Shown here piece after piece: positions 44,208-55,923 of a stretch of DNA of 64,000 nucleotides. The position numbers were made by a program, and so were the translations under genes. The notes under the pieces were generated by a model that saw nothing but the letters and a program-made list of their open reading frames with translations, ran no database searches and was not told the DNA's origin. The DNA is from Saussurea involucrata (Eukaryota > Streptophyta > Magnoliopsida > Asterales > Asteraceae). Each line of letters starts with the position of its first letter. Within the stretch, counting starts at the first letter, position 1. The stretch is from positions 90,232,295-90,296,294 of the forward strand of contig CM066327.1 of NCBI GenBank assembly GCA_033807775.1, given 5' to 3'.

Positions 44208-47200
44208 ATGGCCTCGTCTGACATTCCTGCTAACGCTGAGAACATCTCCGCTGACTCTGAGGAAGTGGAAATCCTCAAGGCTCCACAAGTCAAGTTTGAA
44301 CTTGACAAACTGGATTGGACTAAGGTGAACAACCTCTCTGCGCTTCTCGAGTTTCCTCCTCGAAAGCAAGTCACACATCTAGATGATGCTGTGAAATTTC
44401 TGAAGAATTGCTGCATCTCCACAGCCCTGACCATAACACCTCCTGCACATCAGCTTTTGCTCTCACAATTCTGGTACTCAGCGAGACACACTCAATTACC
44501 TTCAGCCAAAGACCCCTCCAAAATAATAGATTGCATCCTCTGCGATATCGAATATGGCACCATAAAGATCACCCCAGCCATTATTCGCAGGGAAGCCATC
44601 ATTGCATTCTTCGATGCAATGGGCTATGTATGGGAGATAGGCAGATACATGAAGCCTGAGAAGAAGCTGACGATCATCAAGAAATCGAAAATGCCCAGCG
44701 AGATGAATTTCATCTTCGCTCATCTGATAAGCTGCATGACTGCAAAGAGTGGCTCCTACGACCAAGCCGCTAAACCTCAGCAAGCAATGGGTTATGCACT
44801 GCTGAAAGGTCTCAACATAGACTGGGCATCGATCATCTACGATGACCTGGTTCTACGAGTGGACACCGTCGCTGACAGACCTCCATGGGTTCCTTACCCA
44901 CGGTTCATCAGCGCCATCTTCCAATGTGGCCTGAAGGAAACCTACCCAACTGATGGTGACCTGAAACTTTCTCAGGTCGGTCCAAAGATACTCGACTTTA
45001 AACCAACCGTAAATGAGGTACGTCTTTCCACACTCTTAACTCTTCTTAACCCTCATACTTCTTCTACTTCTGCAGCTCCTTCAGTGAACAAACCCACCGC
45101 TGATACCCCAGCTGCTACTTCCATTCCTCTTAAAAGGAAACACTCTCACACCCCACTTGATTCTAAAAGGATCAAGAAAACAAAGGAGCAACCCCAGCAA
45201 TCTCATGCTGAAGACTCCTCAGCTCTTTCTGCGGAGCTGAAGGAACGTTCAGTGGTACGCTCTGCCACACCTGAACAAGCCATCCCTTCAATCCCAATCT
45301 CAGTGTCTCCAAACGTTGAGATTACAGACTTGGAAACTTCCCAACCTCCCTCAGTCTCTCAAAAGACTGATGAAGTGATTCTCAGCGATTCCAACGCTGA
45401 ACTTAGAACCCAACCTCCAATCTTATCCTTCGCTTCTCCCTCCACTCATTTGGTCTCTCCTCCAGTTATCACTGGAGATGCCATCATTTCTACGGAAGCT
45501 AAAGCTGATAATCCAGAAATGATGAAGACAGGACCTGCAGGACAATCCACGGGCATGTTCGAAGACGACATGGAACTTTACTCAGGCACCCGTGACTTTG
45601 ATGAGTTTACTAATCCTCCTGCAGGTAATCAACAACCCATAAACACTGTGACTAAACCCCAAACTTCTGAGCTTTCCTTTGTTCACAAGTTCTTATCTGT
45701 TACAGGTCCTAACTTGGGAGACATCAATGCCTCTCTGAAATCCGTGGAAACAAAGTTGACAGGTCTCACCACCACTCTCTCCAACAACTCTTCAGCTGTA
45801 ACAAACGCTGGAGAGAATCTTCAAAAGCTGACAACGGTGGTAGAGAAGAAGGCTTCCACAGATGACATGAAGCAACTTGACAAGACTCTCAGCGACTTCG
45901 CCAAGGTGCTCGCTGATATCTACACAGACTACACCTCTCTCAAAAGCTCAGTTTCGTCCATGTCCAGCGAATTTACAACGCTGAAAACATCGGTTGGAAC
46001 ACTAGAGGGAGATATGTCTGCTGTGAAGACAAATGTCAACACTCCGACGACTGACTTAAACTCTGTAAAGACTGACGTTGGTTCGATGAAGACTATTATC
46101 GAACAGCTGTTGCACAAGGCAAATGCCCCTGCCCCTAACCCCGTCCCTGAAACTGAAAACTTCACAGCGGCGGATCGCAAAGAGCTGGAAAAGATCAATC
46201 CTGCTATTTCTGGCCTTGAAGACAGATTAGCAAAGATTGAAGTTTGTGTAGGTCTCTCTGGCCAAAAAGACAGAGAACCTACCAACGCTGCTGAATCTAC
46301 CCATTCCTCCCCCAGTCATCATGAAAAAGAGGGGGAGAAGAGCGCTGAAAACCCTTCCAAGAGCTCTGAAGACCTTTCCCATGATGAATCTATCAGGGGA
46401 GAGAAGAACGAAGACCTCACCTTCACTGAAGAGGGTGAGAAGACTATTGAAGCTGAAGCAGCCGCTGGACCTCAGGGAGATGAACACCCTGAGGGAACCG
46501 AGAAGCTCGCCTCTGTATCTGAGGGGGAGCAACTCGAAGAAGACGTTGAAGAATCTGAAGCAGAAGATGATGAAGCCGTCGACATCCCTGATAATGAACC
46601 ATCTTCTTCTCCAAAGAATGATGATGATGATGACGAAGATGACGATGACTTCTTTATCGTCAAACCTGCTCCAAAGATCAAAGCTCTTAAGGGAATCTCG
46701 ATAAATGAACCTTCAGGGGAGCGGACAAAGACAAATCCCTCAGCCTCTGGAGCTGAGAAAGGCAAAGGCAAAAGCGTCGCTGAAAATGACAATCTGACGA
46801 TCTTGCTTGAAAAGCCGGTTTGTCAGGTACACTAAACATCTCTTACTCCATCCCTTCTCTATCATACACTATCAGTTCCTCTACCCAAGCCTATACACTT
46901 GAACATTTTTCTCTCTATCTGATTCTACCCAAGTTCTTACTTGTAAGATCGCTGTGTTTCAGCTAGTCCTCTCCCCTGTTTGAGGATATCGCTGAAGGCT
47001 CCACAACTGCGACTTCACCAATAATACCAGCTGCCGCTGAAGAAATAATCCCAGTATTGGATTTGATCTCTGAGACTGATGAACCTGAAGAACAGACTCT
47101 CTCACACAGACACAGACCTTCCTTAGCTCCTCAAAAGCTAAGAGAAGAAGAACAGAAGAAAAGAGAGGAAATAATAAAACGATTCGAGGATCAGCGAATC

Positions 47201-48211
47201 ATTATAAGGCGTGATCAACTGCCTTCAGTTCCTCCAAAGTTCAGAATTTCAAAAGCTGAATAGGAACACCTCAGAGCTGAACGCCTCATCGCTGAAAGAA
47301 AGGAAGCTGAAGAAAAAGACAGAGAATACGCCATCAAGCTTACTCATGAATCTGTCAAAGACCCCAAGCTGAAACGTGTTCCCATTCAAGTCCAACGAAA
47401 GCTTTGGGAAGAAGCCCAGAAGATCGTGGAAAAGAAAACTGAAGTTTCTCAGACCACCCTGATATGGTGTAAAGAGAAAATACACTTCAGATATCGTCCA
47501 GCGAAGATCAACAAGGTATTCATCTCTGGAAGAACCTCTATCGGAGTACCTATTGTTGACATCAAACTTTTCAGAGAAGATGGCCAATCTGAAACCTTTC
47601 GCGCTGACACTGTAAAAAGGTATGGTCTCTCTGAATGGCTGGAGATGAGGTTAGCTATCCAAAAATCACAATCTAAGTACAAGGATCATTTCGAAAAGCT
47701 GATAAACAGACAGATCGATTTGATATCTTCTTGTGTGGACATTCCTCCTCTTCCTGATCTTGAGCTGAAAAGAAAAAGGGCCTCTCCTAAGAAGAAACGT
47801 CAAGATTCAAACTCAGGTCCTGTCATACGAAATGAAACTGGAATTGGTTTCTCTCGCGTTGAAGTGCTTGGTCCTGACCCTGATCTATCTGCCCTTGACA
47901 TTTCTTTGCCACCATGTGAACTTTTCGTCCCTGGTAAAGTCATCAGTAATCCTTATGGAATATTCTTTCTCGACTACGACTGACGTAAATGTTTTCAACG
48001 GATCGCTGAGCTTCCAATCACTCCAATCGAACAGCTCAGAGATCTCATCTACTGGTGTGACTTCAGAAAAGACATTCAGGCACGACACCTAAAACCCTTG
48101 ATTTTTGAAGAAGCGCTGAACAAAAGAAAACGAGGTGTAACGGTTCCTGACTGGATGATCCCCACTGAAAAGACCCTTGATGAACTTCTCATTAAGGAAG
48201 AACCTCTGTAA
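44208..48211 (+). pseudogene. C accessory ORF downstream of pol, with one predicted intron
   Basis: ATG 44208 has a good context (AGAAATGGCC). Exon 1 codes about 873 residues: a globular first part (to about 290) with L-S-Q-F-W, F-F-D-A-M-G-Y and C-M-T-A-K-S-G-S-Y-D-Q; a Ser/Pro/Thr-rich stretch; a long coiled coil rich in V-K-T, S-S-M and T-L; and an acidic tail with a run of Asp. Exon 2 (from 46967) is charged and helical and ends in a folded-looking C-terminal domain with F-R-E-D-G-Q-S-E-T-F. TAG 47261 and TGA 47981 interrupt it, probably in place of CAG and CGA. The length is about 1288 codons. No signal peptide or membrane helix is seen. Function unknown; homologous in its first domain to the ORF of B2 and D. 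Confidence 0.75.
46827..46966 (+). other. Predicted 140-bp intron in the C accessory ORF
   Basis: The donor CAG followed by GTACAC is at a codon boundary; the acceptor GTTTCAGCTAG ends at 46966. Removal skips the TAA at 46833-46835 and joins exon 1 to the open frame that begins S-S-P-L-F-E-D-I-A-E-G. The alternative AG at 46962 would lead to a stop. A secondary frameshift is the competing explanation. Confidence 0.5.
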
Positions 48212-48473
48212 GCTGATAGGATCGCCTCTTTCATCTATTTTATCAGTTATCCTTTTGTACTTGTAATTTATTTCGCTTGTACTTGTAATCTTTCCATTTC
48301 TCTTTGTATCCTGATTCAAAGTTTTTAAAGAAAGATTTCAGCGAATGTACTTTACTCCATCAGTACTGAAAAGATCACAGAAAACAGTAAAAGGGACAAA
48401 TATTTTATGAGTTTTTTTTATCCTTATGTTTTCATTAAATAGCAATTTTCTTTGTTGCTATGTCATAATCAAA
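48212..48473 (+). other. C 3' untranslated stretch
   Basis: About 260 bp, AT-rich, no ORF. A T-run near 48412 and two CGCTGA-type sites are the only features I see. Confidence 0.55.
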
Positions 48474-48484
48474 TAGGGGGAGAT
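48474..48484 (+). promoter_or_regulatory. Polypurine tract of C
   Basis: A run of A/G with six G residues (AGGGGGAGAT) directly precedes the 3' LTR. Confidence 0.9.
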
Positions 48485-49450
48485 TGTTGATCCAAACCCT
48501 CAGTGATTTGATAATGACCCTCTCTTATACTTAGTGAAAATTGTAAGTAAACAATATGTATCAGAGTTTCACTATCGCTGATAAGTACTAAGATCTTCCA
48601 GTACCGCTGATAGGAACTCTCGCTTTTTAAGTTAAACATTCAGCGAAGCTGTTCACCATAAATGCTCTGAGTCTGTTCAGTCATTATGATGATCGCTGAT
48701 AAGTTAGTTTTTTACTTATGATTTATGAAGACAAGTTTCACATCAACAAAGGTTCTACGCTTAAGTCGAAGATCAAGCTCAAGAACCAGCGACAAGTCTC
48801 CTAATGAACTGATGCGGATCAGCGAAGACTCAGATTTGTCCACTCAACGTGAAGTATCAAGTACAAGACTTCAGCTATCGCTGAACTCTATCATTCGCTG
48901 ATATGAAATGATAGATCGCTGAATCAACGAAAGCTGATCATGAAGTCCTCCGTACAAAATACTTTTGTCTTAACCCCCCTTGCACGACTCCGTACGAAAT
49001 GTCAGAAAAGAACCTCCGAATATCTGAAATCGTACAACCACTCTGATACTACACTGTTCATCCATGCGGCTACTAAGGTTGTCAACCAAGGTCAATGACA
49101 TACAACCAACCAGCTGATGACACGTGTAAAGTATATACTGACTTGCATTAAATGCATGCAGTATATAAAGAGATGAACTCACTTCATTTGAAGTAACTTG
49201 CTAACTCTGGACAAGTTCAAATCTCTTATCTCAAGATAGGTTGTTATTAGTAATTTCCTTATCTCTCTTAGTGCAAGAAACCTTAGTGTTCCAACTTGTT
49301 TAGATTTAGGTTTATCCTTAATCTTGTTTCCGCAACAAGCTGTAAATTGTTAATGATTTATCAATAAACAATTTAGAAAAGTAAAATCTGTGTGTTTGTA
49401 TTCAACCCCCCCACCCTTCTACAAACTTGTATAGGCCTTCGGGACCAACA
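48485..49450 (+). repeat. 3' LTR of C
   Basis: It has the same ends as the 5' LTR; TATA at 49162-49169. One of the eight differences gives an extra CGCTGA here (ACCGCTGAT against ACCCCTGAT in the 5' LTR). Confidence 0.95.
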
Positions 49451-49487
49451 CTTTTGACTTGGTTTGCAGAGATTTGAGGTTTGAGAA

Positions 49488-52400
49488 TCATATTTTGGCA
49501 TCTTTGAAATCGTTGTAGCTTCTGTTGTCTCTTTCGATTCTTCTGCTCTCTTTTTAGAAACTGATGCAGAGTTCTCTTAGGCGGATTGTGGCATCAATCT
49601 CTCTGATGAAAGTATCTGTAGCGTCTCTATCCATTTTCTCTGTACCTCTGTATTTTACAAGGCTTGCTCTGAACTTGTTCAGAGTACTAGTTGCGTACTT
49701 CTGACAATCCATGCACACAAATAGTTTGATTTCGTCTTGTGGGTTTTGAAATACTAACCCGAATCTTGGTTCTGTAATGATAGAGTTGGGCACGGCGTTG
49801 GGTGGGCAGCGATCTTCTGGTGGTCGTAAATTTAGATGTTTGAGACCAAGATCCTTTCCCAGTTGAAAATCTATCATACTGAAGATCAGAAGCTTTTCCC
49901 TCATTGCTTTTCTTAACACTTGATAGGCTCTGGTGTTTGCCTCTGTGTTGTAGTTGTCCTTTGTCCATTGCATAAGGTTAGGTAGATCATAAGGATTGAT
50001 ATTTCTTAGGTCAGCATCAGCGAAGGTGGTTTCTGAATTGTCTTCTCTTCTGACTTTGTAAAGATTGTACCTGACCCTTGGATAGGCTCTTGTAAAGGAG
50101 AACCTGCAGAAGATTACCTTTTTGATCTTGTGGATTGAGAAGACATCTACTTTGGTTCTTGGCTTTGTCCTTGTGAAGATGTTCTCAAATTCTTCTCTGA
50201 TCCTTGAATCTGTCACATGATTTATTGGATGATTGGTCTGAAAGGTTTGTTTATAGAGGTATTTGTATACCACTTCTTCCATCTCTTCATGTGTTGGACC
50301 AGGTTGTGGTACTTGTCTTCTGAGACTCTCCATCTTTTGAACAACTTCTGCAGCTCTGCCAGTTAGGGGAATGTCTATCAGAGGCTTTAATCCATATGCC
50401 CAGTCCTCTTCTTCAGGCTTTGGAATTTGAAAGGCATCAAAAGAGCTTTTCATTAATTTTTCTGTAGGCTTGGGCAATGATTTTTTTTTCTTGGGCTCTT
50501 CTGTCAGTATTGCTTTGCCCTTGTCTTTGGCTTTTGGAGGTGCAGAACCTGTTTCTTCTGTAGGTTTGGAGGTTGGTGCTTCTGTTGGCTTGATGGTTGT
50601 CTCTGTAGGTTTTGACACTTGTGTTTTAGAGGACTTTTGTGGCGATGGTTCTGTTGGCTTGAGTTGCTCTGTAACCTCTACTGGAGGTTCTTTGGTGACT
50701 TCTTCTGTGAGCTCTATTTCTGTTGAAAGCTAATGTGAACCTGTTCCTTTCTTCTTCTCTCTGCGACATTCGATTAGACATTGTATTGTACATCTTTCTC
50801 ATAATAGAAAAAGCAGAGGTCGTTGCTCTTTTTGGTTTGGTGGCAATCGACTTTCTTCTTGGTATGGTTTGGGGTTTTTCTGTTGATTTTGTTGAAGGAC
50901 TCTTTTCCAAGTTGATTACCACAGGGGTGATTGTTGCCTCTGTGGTATGCTGATCAGCTTATGGAATATTGGTTTCTTCAGGAGTTGATTCAACAGAGAT
51001 TGGTGTTGTCTCTGTGGTCTATTGATTTTGTTGTTGATCTTGGGTTTGTTCTGGAGGGGCTTGACTGATTGGTTCTGCTGCGATTGGTGGAGCTTGTATT
51101 CCTCTGGTCGTAGCTTTCTCTCTTATATTCTCCCCCTCAGGATTATCTGATGGACCAGGATGGTCATCATCAGAATCATCCTGACTTTTATCAGAAGTAC
51201 CCTCTGCTCTACAGGAAGCTTTGGGTTTCTTTGGTAGTTCTGCTCATGCGGCCATCAACTTCGCACATAAATCATCACAGAGGCCGAATAGAGTTGCATG
51301 CTCTGCTTCTGTGTTGAAGCGCATTTTGCCGACATTTTTTCTGAACTCTTTGACGTAGTTGGCATTTGCAGTAGTGAAGGAGACAATGACTTCAGTAACC
51401 TGGTATATGACATTTTGGCCGAGCTCTGTTAGTTGTGCTCTGGTCATGTAGTTTTTTGGCTGCATTATTGTAGTGTTGCGCATTGCCTCTTCTTGAACAT
51501 TTTGCAGAGCCTTCTGTAGTTCTGCAGGTGTGATGCTCTGTGATTTGTTGGATTGCTTGTTCATTTGTTCAAGGAAATGTTTTACTGATTCCTTGAATGC
51601 AGAAGTTGCAGCTATTCCAAAATCTTTAGCAGCAGAAGTGGCTGTAGTTATGGCAGTTGGTTGAGCAGAAGATTTCATCTCTGTGATGGCTGTTTTCACC
51701 TCTGTGGATAGATTGTCCATTTTGGTGTTTAGATTCAGCATGGCCGTTGATGTTTTCTCTGCAAAAGATGTGAAAGAGCTTTGCAACTCTTTCATGGTTT
51801 GGTTCACAAAGGTGACAAGGGTTTGGAACTCATCCCTTGATACTTGTGTCCCTGGTGTAACCTCTGGAGGAACACATTCGTCTCCAGAGTGAGTCCCTGT
51901 TCCTGGGACACCTTCGTTCACCCTTGTTTGTACGTTGGGGGTGGAAGGATTTCCATCTGATCTTCGAGCAGAAGCATCTAGTGCTTCAAACTCTACAGAA
52001 GTTCTGTGAACGACATTGTCTAGATCCACTTCAGAGGTGGGTACTAGATTATCCTTCTGTTGACTCAGAGACTTGTCTAGAGTCTCTTCGTCGTTGTGCT
52101 CACTACTTCTTTCTGAAAGAAGGGTTGGCCCTATTTCGTGCGTGGTAGAGGAAACGAATTCCTCTGTAGGGTGTTCTAGTGTGATCTGGGCGATTGATCA
52201 CGAACTATAGGTGAGTCTCTTTGAGGAGACTCCCTAGGAATGGATTCCCCGGTTTTTGTGGGCGCAGAAGTCGAAAGAGTGACTTCTGGCTGGAAGGGTT
52301 GGGTTTGGATCGAGCTGTGTTGCTCTTTTTCAATAACTCCTTCTGCAGCTAGACCTGCGGAGTTAGATGTGTGGGTTGCACTGGGAGGGGGTGAGGGATG

Positions 52401-54499
52401 TGTGCCTTCTTCATCTTCGACATCCTTTTCTTTTACATTTTCTTTTCCTCCAGATGTTTCTACCCTATCCTCTATTGAAGTTCCTTGCTCTGTGCCTAAG
52501 AAGTCATACATTTGATGAGAGCCGTATAACCTCATGACACGTGGATGATAGAGACCTTTTCGTATCCAGACAACTTCTTCTTCTTCTGAATCTACCTCTG
52601 AGACCTCCATTCTTGTCTCTGTTACTTCATCTTTATTCCACTGAGTTTCTGTTTGTCCTATTTCTTCTGAAGCTGGGCTTGGACTCCTTCTGTGAACGTC
52701 CAATCCTTGCTGAATGAAGGGGTTCTGTAGAATAATAGGTGTCTCAGCTGATTGATCTCTGGGTGTTTGATCATCTTCTTGCAGATGTGTGTCAATGCCG
52801 GAAATAGAGAAGTATTGTTTTTCTGGGGAGTGGTGGTCGAGAGGTTGTGTCGTCCACCCTGATGTATTTAAAGTGTTGGCAATGTCAGGGTTCTGTAGGA
52901 AATCGTTTACGTTTCCTTGGTGAGCAAATCGATCTGGGGATTGATGGGGCGATTGATATCCCTCTTCTGTCATTTCTACTTCTGCATCTTCTTCTTCTGC
53001 AGTTCTTTCTTCTGTGATTGCTTCCTCTTCTATGGTAACCAATTTCTCAAGTGATTTACCATGCTTCTTTTTGGTTTTCCTCCTCTTAGGTTTTGGTGCC
53101 CCTTCCTCTGTAGTTTTCGATTTTCTTTTCTTCTTTAGTTTTGGAGAGGAGGGAGGAGCAGAGGAGCCAATTTCTGTGGCATGAGGAGGTGAAGGTTGAT
53201 CTTCTGCAGCGCTTGTAGAGGTGCCTTCTGCAGTTTTCCTCCTTTTTGATTTTGGAGTAGAGGCAAAAGATTTTGAAGAAGACTTCTTTCCCATGAGCTC
53301 TGCACATGTTTGGCTATGAACCTAAGTTGAATAGCCATGTGTTTTGCTAATTTGTGATCTTTTTCTTCTTGAGTGGAAAGAGGTTCTGCAATCATTGTTC
53401 CTAGAGGGACACCTAAACGCGGGGGTGTCATAGGACTCGGTTTAGGAGTTCTATGATCGCGTATATACTCCTTTTTAAGGGTTTTATCCGAGGCATACTT
53501 CAGAAGTTTCTTTGACAAAGGTCTGCAGTGTGTGTAGCCATCTACATGATCAGTGGGAATATTTTTGTTCATTGGGAACTGTTTGGGAATTGGCCCTTCC
53601 ATTGGCCATTTCTGTATCAGCAACAGAGGTTCGAACAAAACTCCCAGTATTCTTTGGAATTGCAGAGGTGGTAGAAACTTAGGATCGTTCTCTTTGACCC
53701 TTCTTGTGTTGTTCTTTCTGTCGATGCTGTTAATGATCTCTTGCATCATTATGGTCGCGTAATCCAGTGGGAGATCATAGTAAACCCCATACATGATGGT
53801 TAATATCTGATGTGAGCTCTGGTCAATACTGCCTATCTTCCCTGTCAGGCATCTGTTAAGAATTGAGAACAAGGTGTTCCACAGAGGTGGTAATCTGCCT
53901 CTGCGGTAGTCATTTCTCTTCCTCAGTGGTGTGTTGTACCCAAGCATTTCTAGGAAACGACAGATCTCGTCGTCTGTTGGTTGCTCTGCATACTTCTTCA
54001 ATCCAAGAAGACCCCTTGTTGGTAGGTTGAATTCAAGTGAGAACATTGTTCTATTGAACTTGATTTCCAGATGCTCAGATTTGTCGAGTCTTGAAATGTA
54101 TCCTTTGATAAGAGAATCATCTTTATCAAATCGGCAACTTTGCCAAAACTGGTTCAAATATCTAACTGGAATTTTCTTTGGGGTTCTTGAGAGTAAAGGG
54201 AAGAGGATATGATTTTCCATTATGTTTAGAAGAATGGCATGGGCTTCGCCGAAAGCAGTGGGTGAGGGGACCAAATAGCAATTGTTGGATTTGATTGGTA
54301 GTATCTTTTCGAAATGATCCTTTGCTATGAAGTCTTGAAGATGTGTGGTCGGAGCAAAGTCTGCTGAATCGCCGGAATCTTCTAGTTCAAAATTTTGGGC
54401 AAGGTTGGAGTTTTCTGAATGTTCAGAATGAGCAGGTGAATGTTCTGGTCAGTTCGCCGGAGAGTGTGCAGGGGAGATAGCTTGAGAAAATGAAGCTAT
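49488..54499 (-). pseudogene. D accessory ORF
   Basis: This is the minus-strand counterpart of the B2 ORF. The B2 start ATG corresponds to ATA here (54497-54499), and TGA follows soon after; the first ATG in frame is at 54274. The first domain carries F-W-Q-S-C-R-F and C-L-T-G-K-I-G-S-I-D-Q. Next come a Lys/Arg and Glu-rich stretch, a coiled coil near 51300-51900, K-P-T-E repeats and a C-terminal domain with V-R-Y-N-L-Y-K-V. A frameshift near 53200, a block at 52480-52650 that B2 lacks, and several stops break it. The final stop is TGA 49488-49490. No membrane segment is seen. Confidence 0.72.
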
Positions 54500-55923
54500 T
54501 GGTAATGAGAATAAGATACTTGCAGGTTTTTGCAGGGTTTCGCAGGAGAAGAATGAGGGTTTGTAAAAAGTTTATGAGTGGGAAAGCTTGGTTTTTATAG
54601 AAGGGTAAAATGGTAGATTTTGAAAGAGTAAAATATATGGCAATGGATTAAAATTTGGAATCCGTACTCAAGTTAGAACGGTGGGTTCAACTTTCCACAT
54701 AAAACGTTCCATTTACGCCCAATAAAAATGGGACACGTAGGCCATGTCAGAGGATGACAGGACGTCGTGCGCGGCCCATTAATGCTAGGCGCGTGGGGTT
54801 GTTCTTAGCCACATGAGATTCACTCTCAGTAAAAGTAACCGTTATTACTACAGAAATGCCCAAGTAACAGATTGACAGAACTTCTGTGGTTTACAGAAGC
54901 TCTGTGATCTTGAAAATCTTTGATGTCTATCCCTTTCTCATATATCTCATTGTTATCATGACTTATGTGGGGTTCTTCTTTAACCAAAACGTTTGTAAAG
55001 GCATTGGAGAGGATCAATAGGATTTTTAGTTAAGAGTTTTTTTTTTACTCGTAGAGGTTTTGTGGCTCTGTTGGAACTTGCGGAAGCTCTGTGAGGGCCA
55101 GCAGAAGCTCTATGAGTGAAAAAATCTCATAACAAAAATTCTATTAAATTTTCTGATCATCCAATTTTTGATCTGTTTTAAGAGATGTTTTTCGGATATA
55201 TTTGAAAGTTGGTGTCCGAGAAAACTGTTATGAAAAAAGTTTTGTTCGTGAAGGTCATGGTGTATGTATTCGGTTTCCGAGATAACTTTCCAAAAGATCG
55301 ATAGAGGGTTAATTTGTGATCACAGAGCATATTTCTGGCAGAACCTCTGTTGAGCTCAGCAGAAGCTCTATAATCTTAAATTTCTCCTAATTCGGATTTT
55401 ATGAAACTTTTTGAGCTTTTGATTTTTGAAATGTTATTCTCAGTATATTTAGGACATATTTGACAATTCGTGTCCTAGAAAACTGTTTTCAAAAACCTTT
55501 TGTGCGAGAGACATACCTTTTGGTTCTTCTTTTCTCGGCAGTGATGTCTGACTTCTGTCGATATAGATTCATTGACATTCTTCTTTGGCTTTCCCTTGAA
55601 AGTTTTACCTCTGTAGATCATTTCAGGGTCCCTTTTTGCTCCCCCTTGATCTAATCACCTCTGTAGATTAAGTAATTTCCTTTTGCTCCCTCTTGACCTA
55701 TGCTTGGATCAAAGAATGATAAGTTTTGCATAGAACATAGGTCAATTTTTTTCAGAGGTTCTGTAGGGGTTATCAGAGGTTCTGAGTAGACTTACAGAAG
55801 CTCTGTGATTTTAAGAACTATTTAAGATTGAGAACATACATACAGAAATAAATTAATTAAAGCAAAAATAATTAGAAATATATACATATTTACAGAAAAT
55901 AAAGCTATACTTACAGAGGATTT
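54500..55923 (-). other. D spacer between RNase H and accessory ORF
   Basis: About 1.4 kb without a convincing ORF. On the minus strand, GACACGT-type and TATAAAAA boxes stand upstream of the accessory ORF. ACAGAAGCTCTGT-like palindromes recur (near 54893, 55083, 55365 and 55797). Two diverged copies of a 125-bp stretch with GTGTCC(G/T)AGAAAACTGTT lie near 55138-55260 and 55380-55515. A polypurine-like tract lies at 55638-55648. Confidence 0.65.
54592..54599 (-). promoter_or_regulatory. TATA box upstream of the D accessory ORF
   Basis: The minus strand reads CTATAAAAAC about 95 bases before the lost start codon; an ACGTGTC box lies at 54732-54738. Compare the CACGTGTC/TATA pair in C. Confidence 0.45.

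Larger units (their letters stand above)
36614..49450 (+). mobile_element. Element C: Sirevirus-like Copia retrotransposon with gene-like accessory ORF
   Basis: A structurally complete element with 5-bp direct duplications CTTTT (36609-36613 and 49451-49455). Both LTRs are about 966 bp and differ at about eight bases plus the C tract, the lowest divergence here. Order: LTR, primer site, gag, protease, integrase, RT, RNase H, 1-kb spacer with promoter-like signals, accessory ORF, polypurine tract, LTR. CGCTGA/TCAGCG is repeated throughout. Stops and a deletion in integrase make it non-functional. Confidence 0.95.

Noticed and set aside
44133..44434. Antisense ORFs over gag, pol and accessory regions (for example 44434-44195)
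   Set aside because: They mirror the codon pattern of the sense frame and carry no recognisable domain.
44208..48211. Host gene captured by element C
   Set aside because: The gene-like layout is real, but the N-terminal domain is shared with the ORFs of B2 and D at the same position, so it is an element gene in this lineage.
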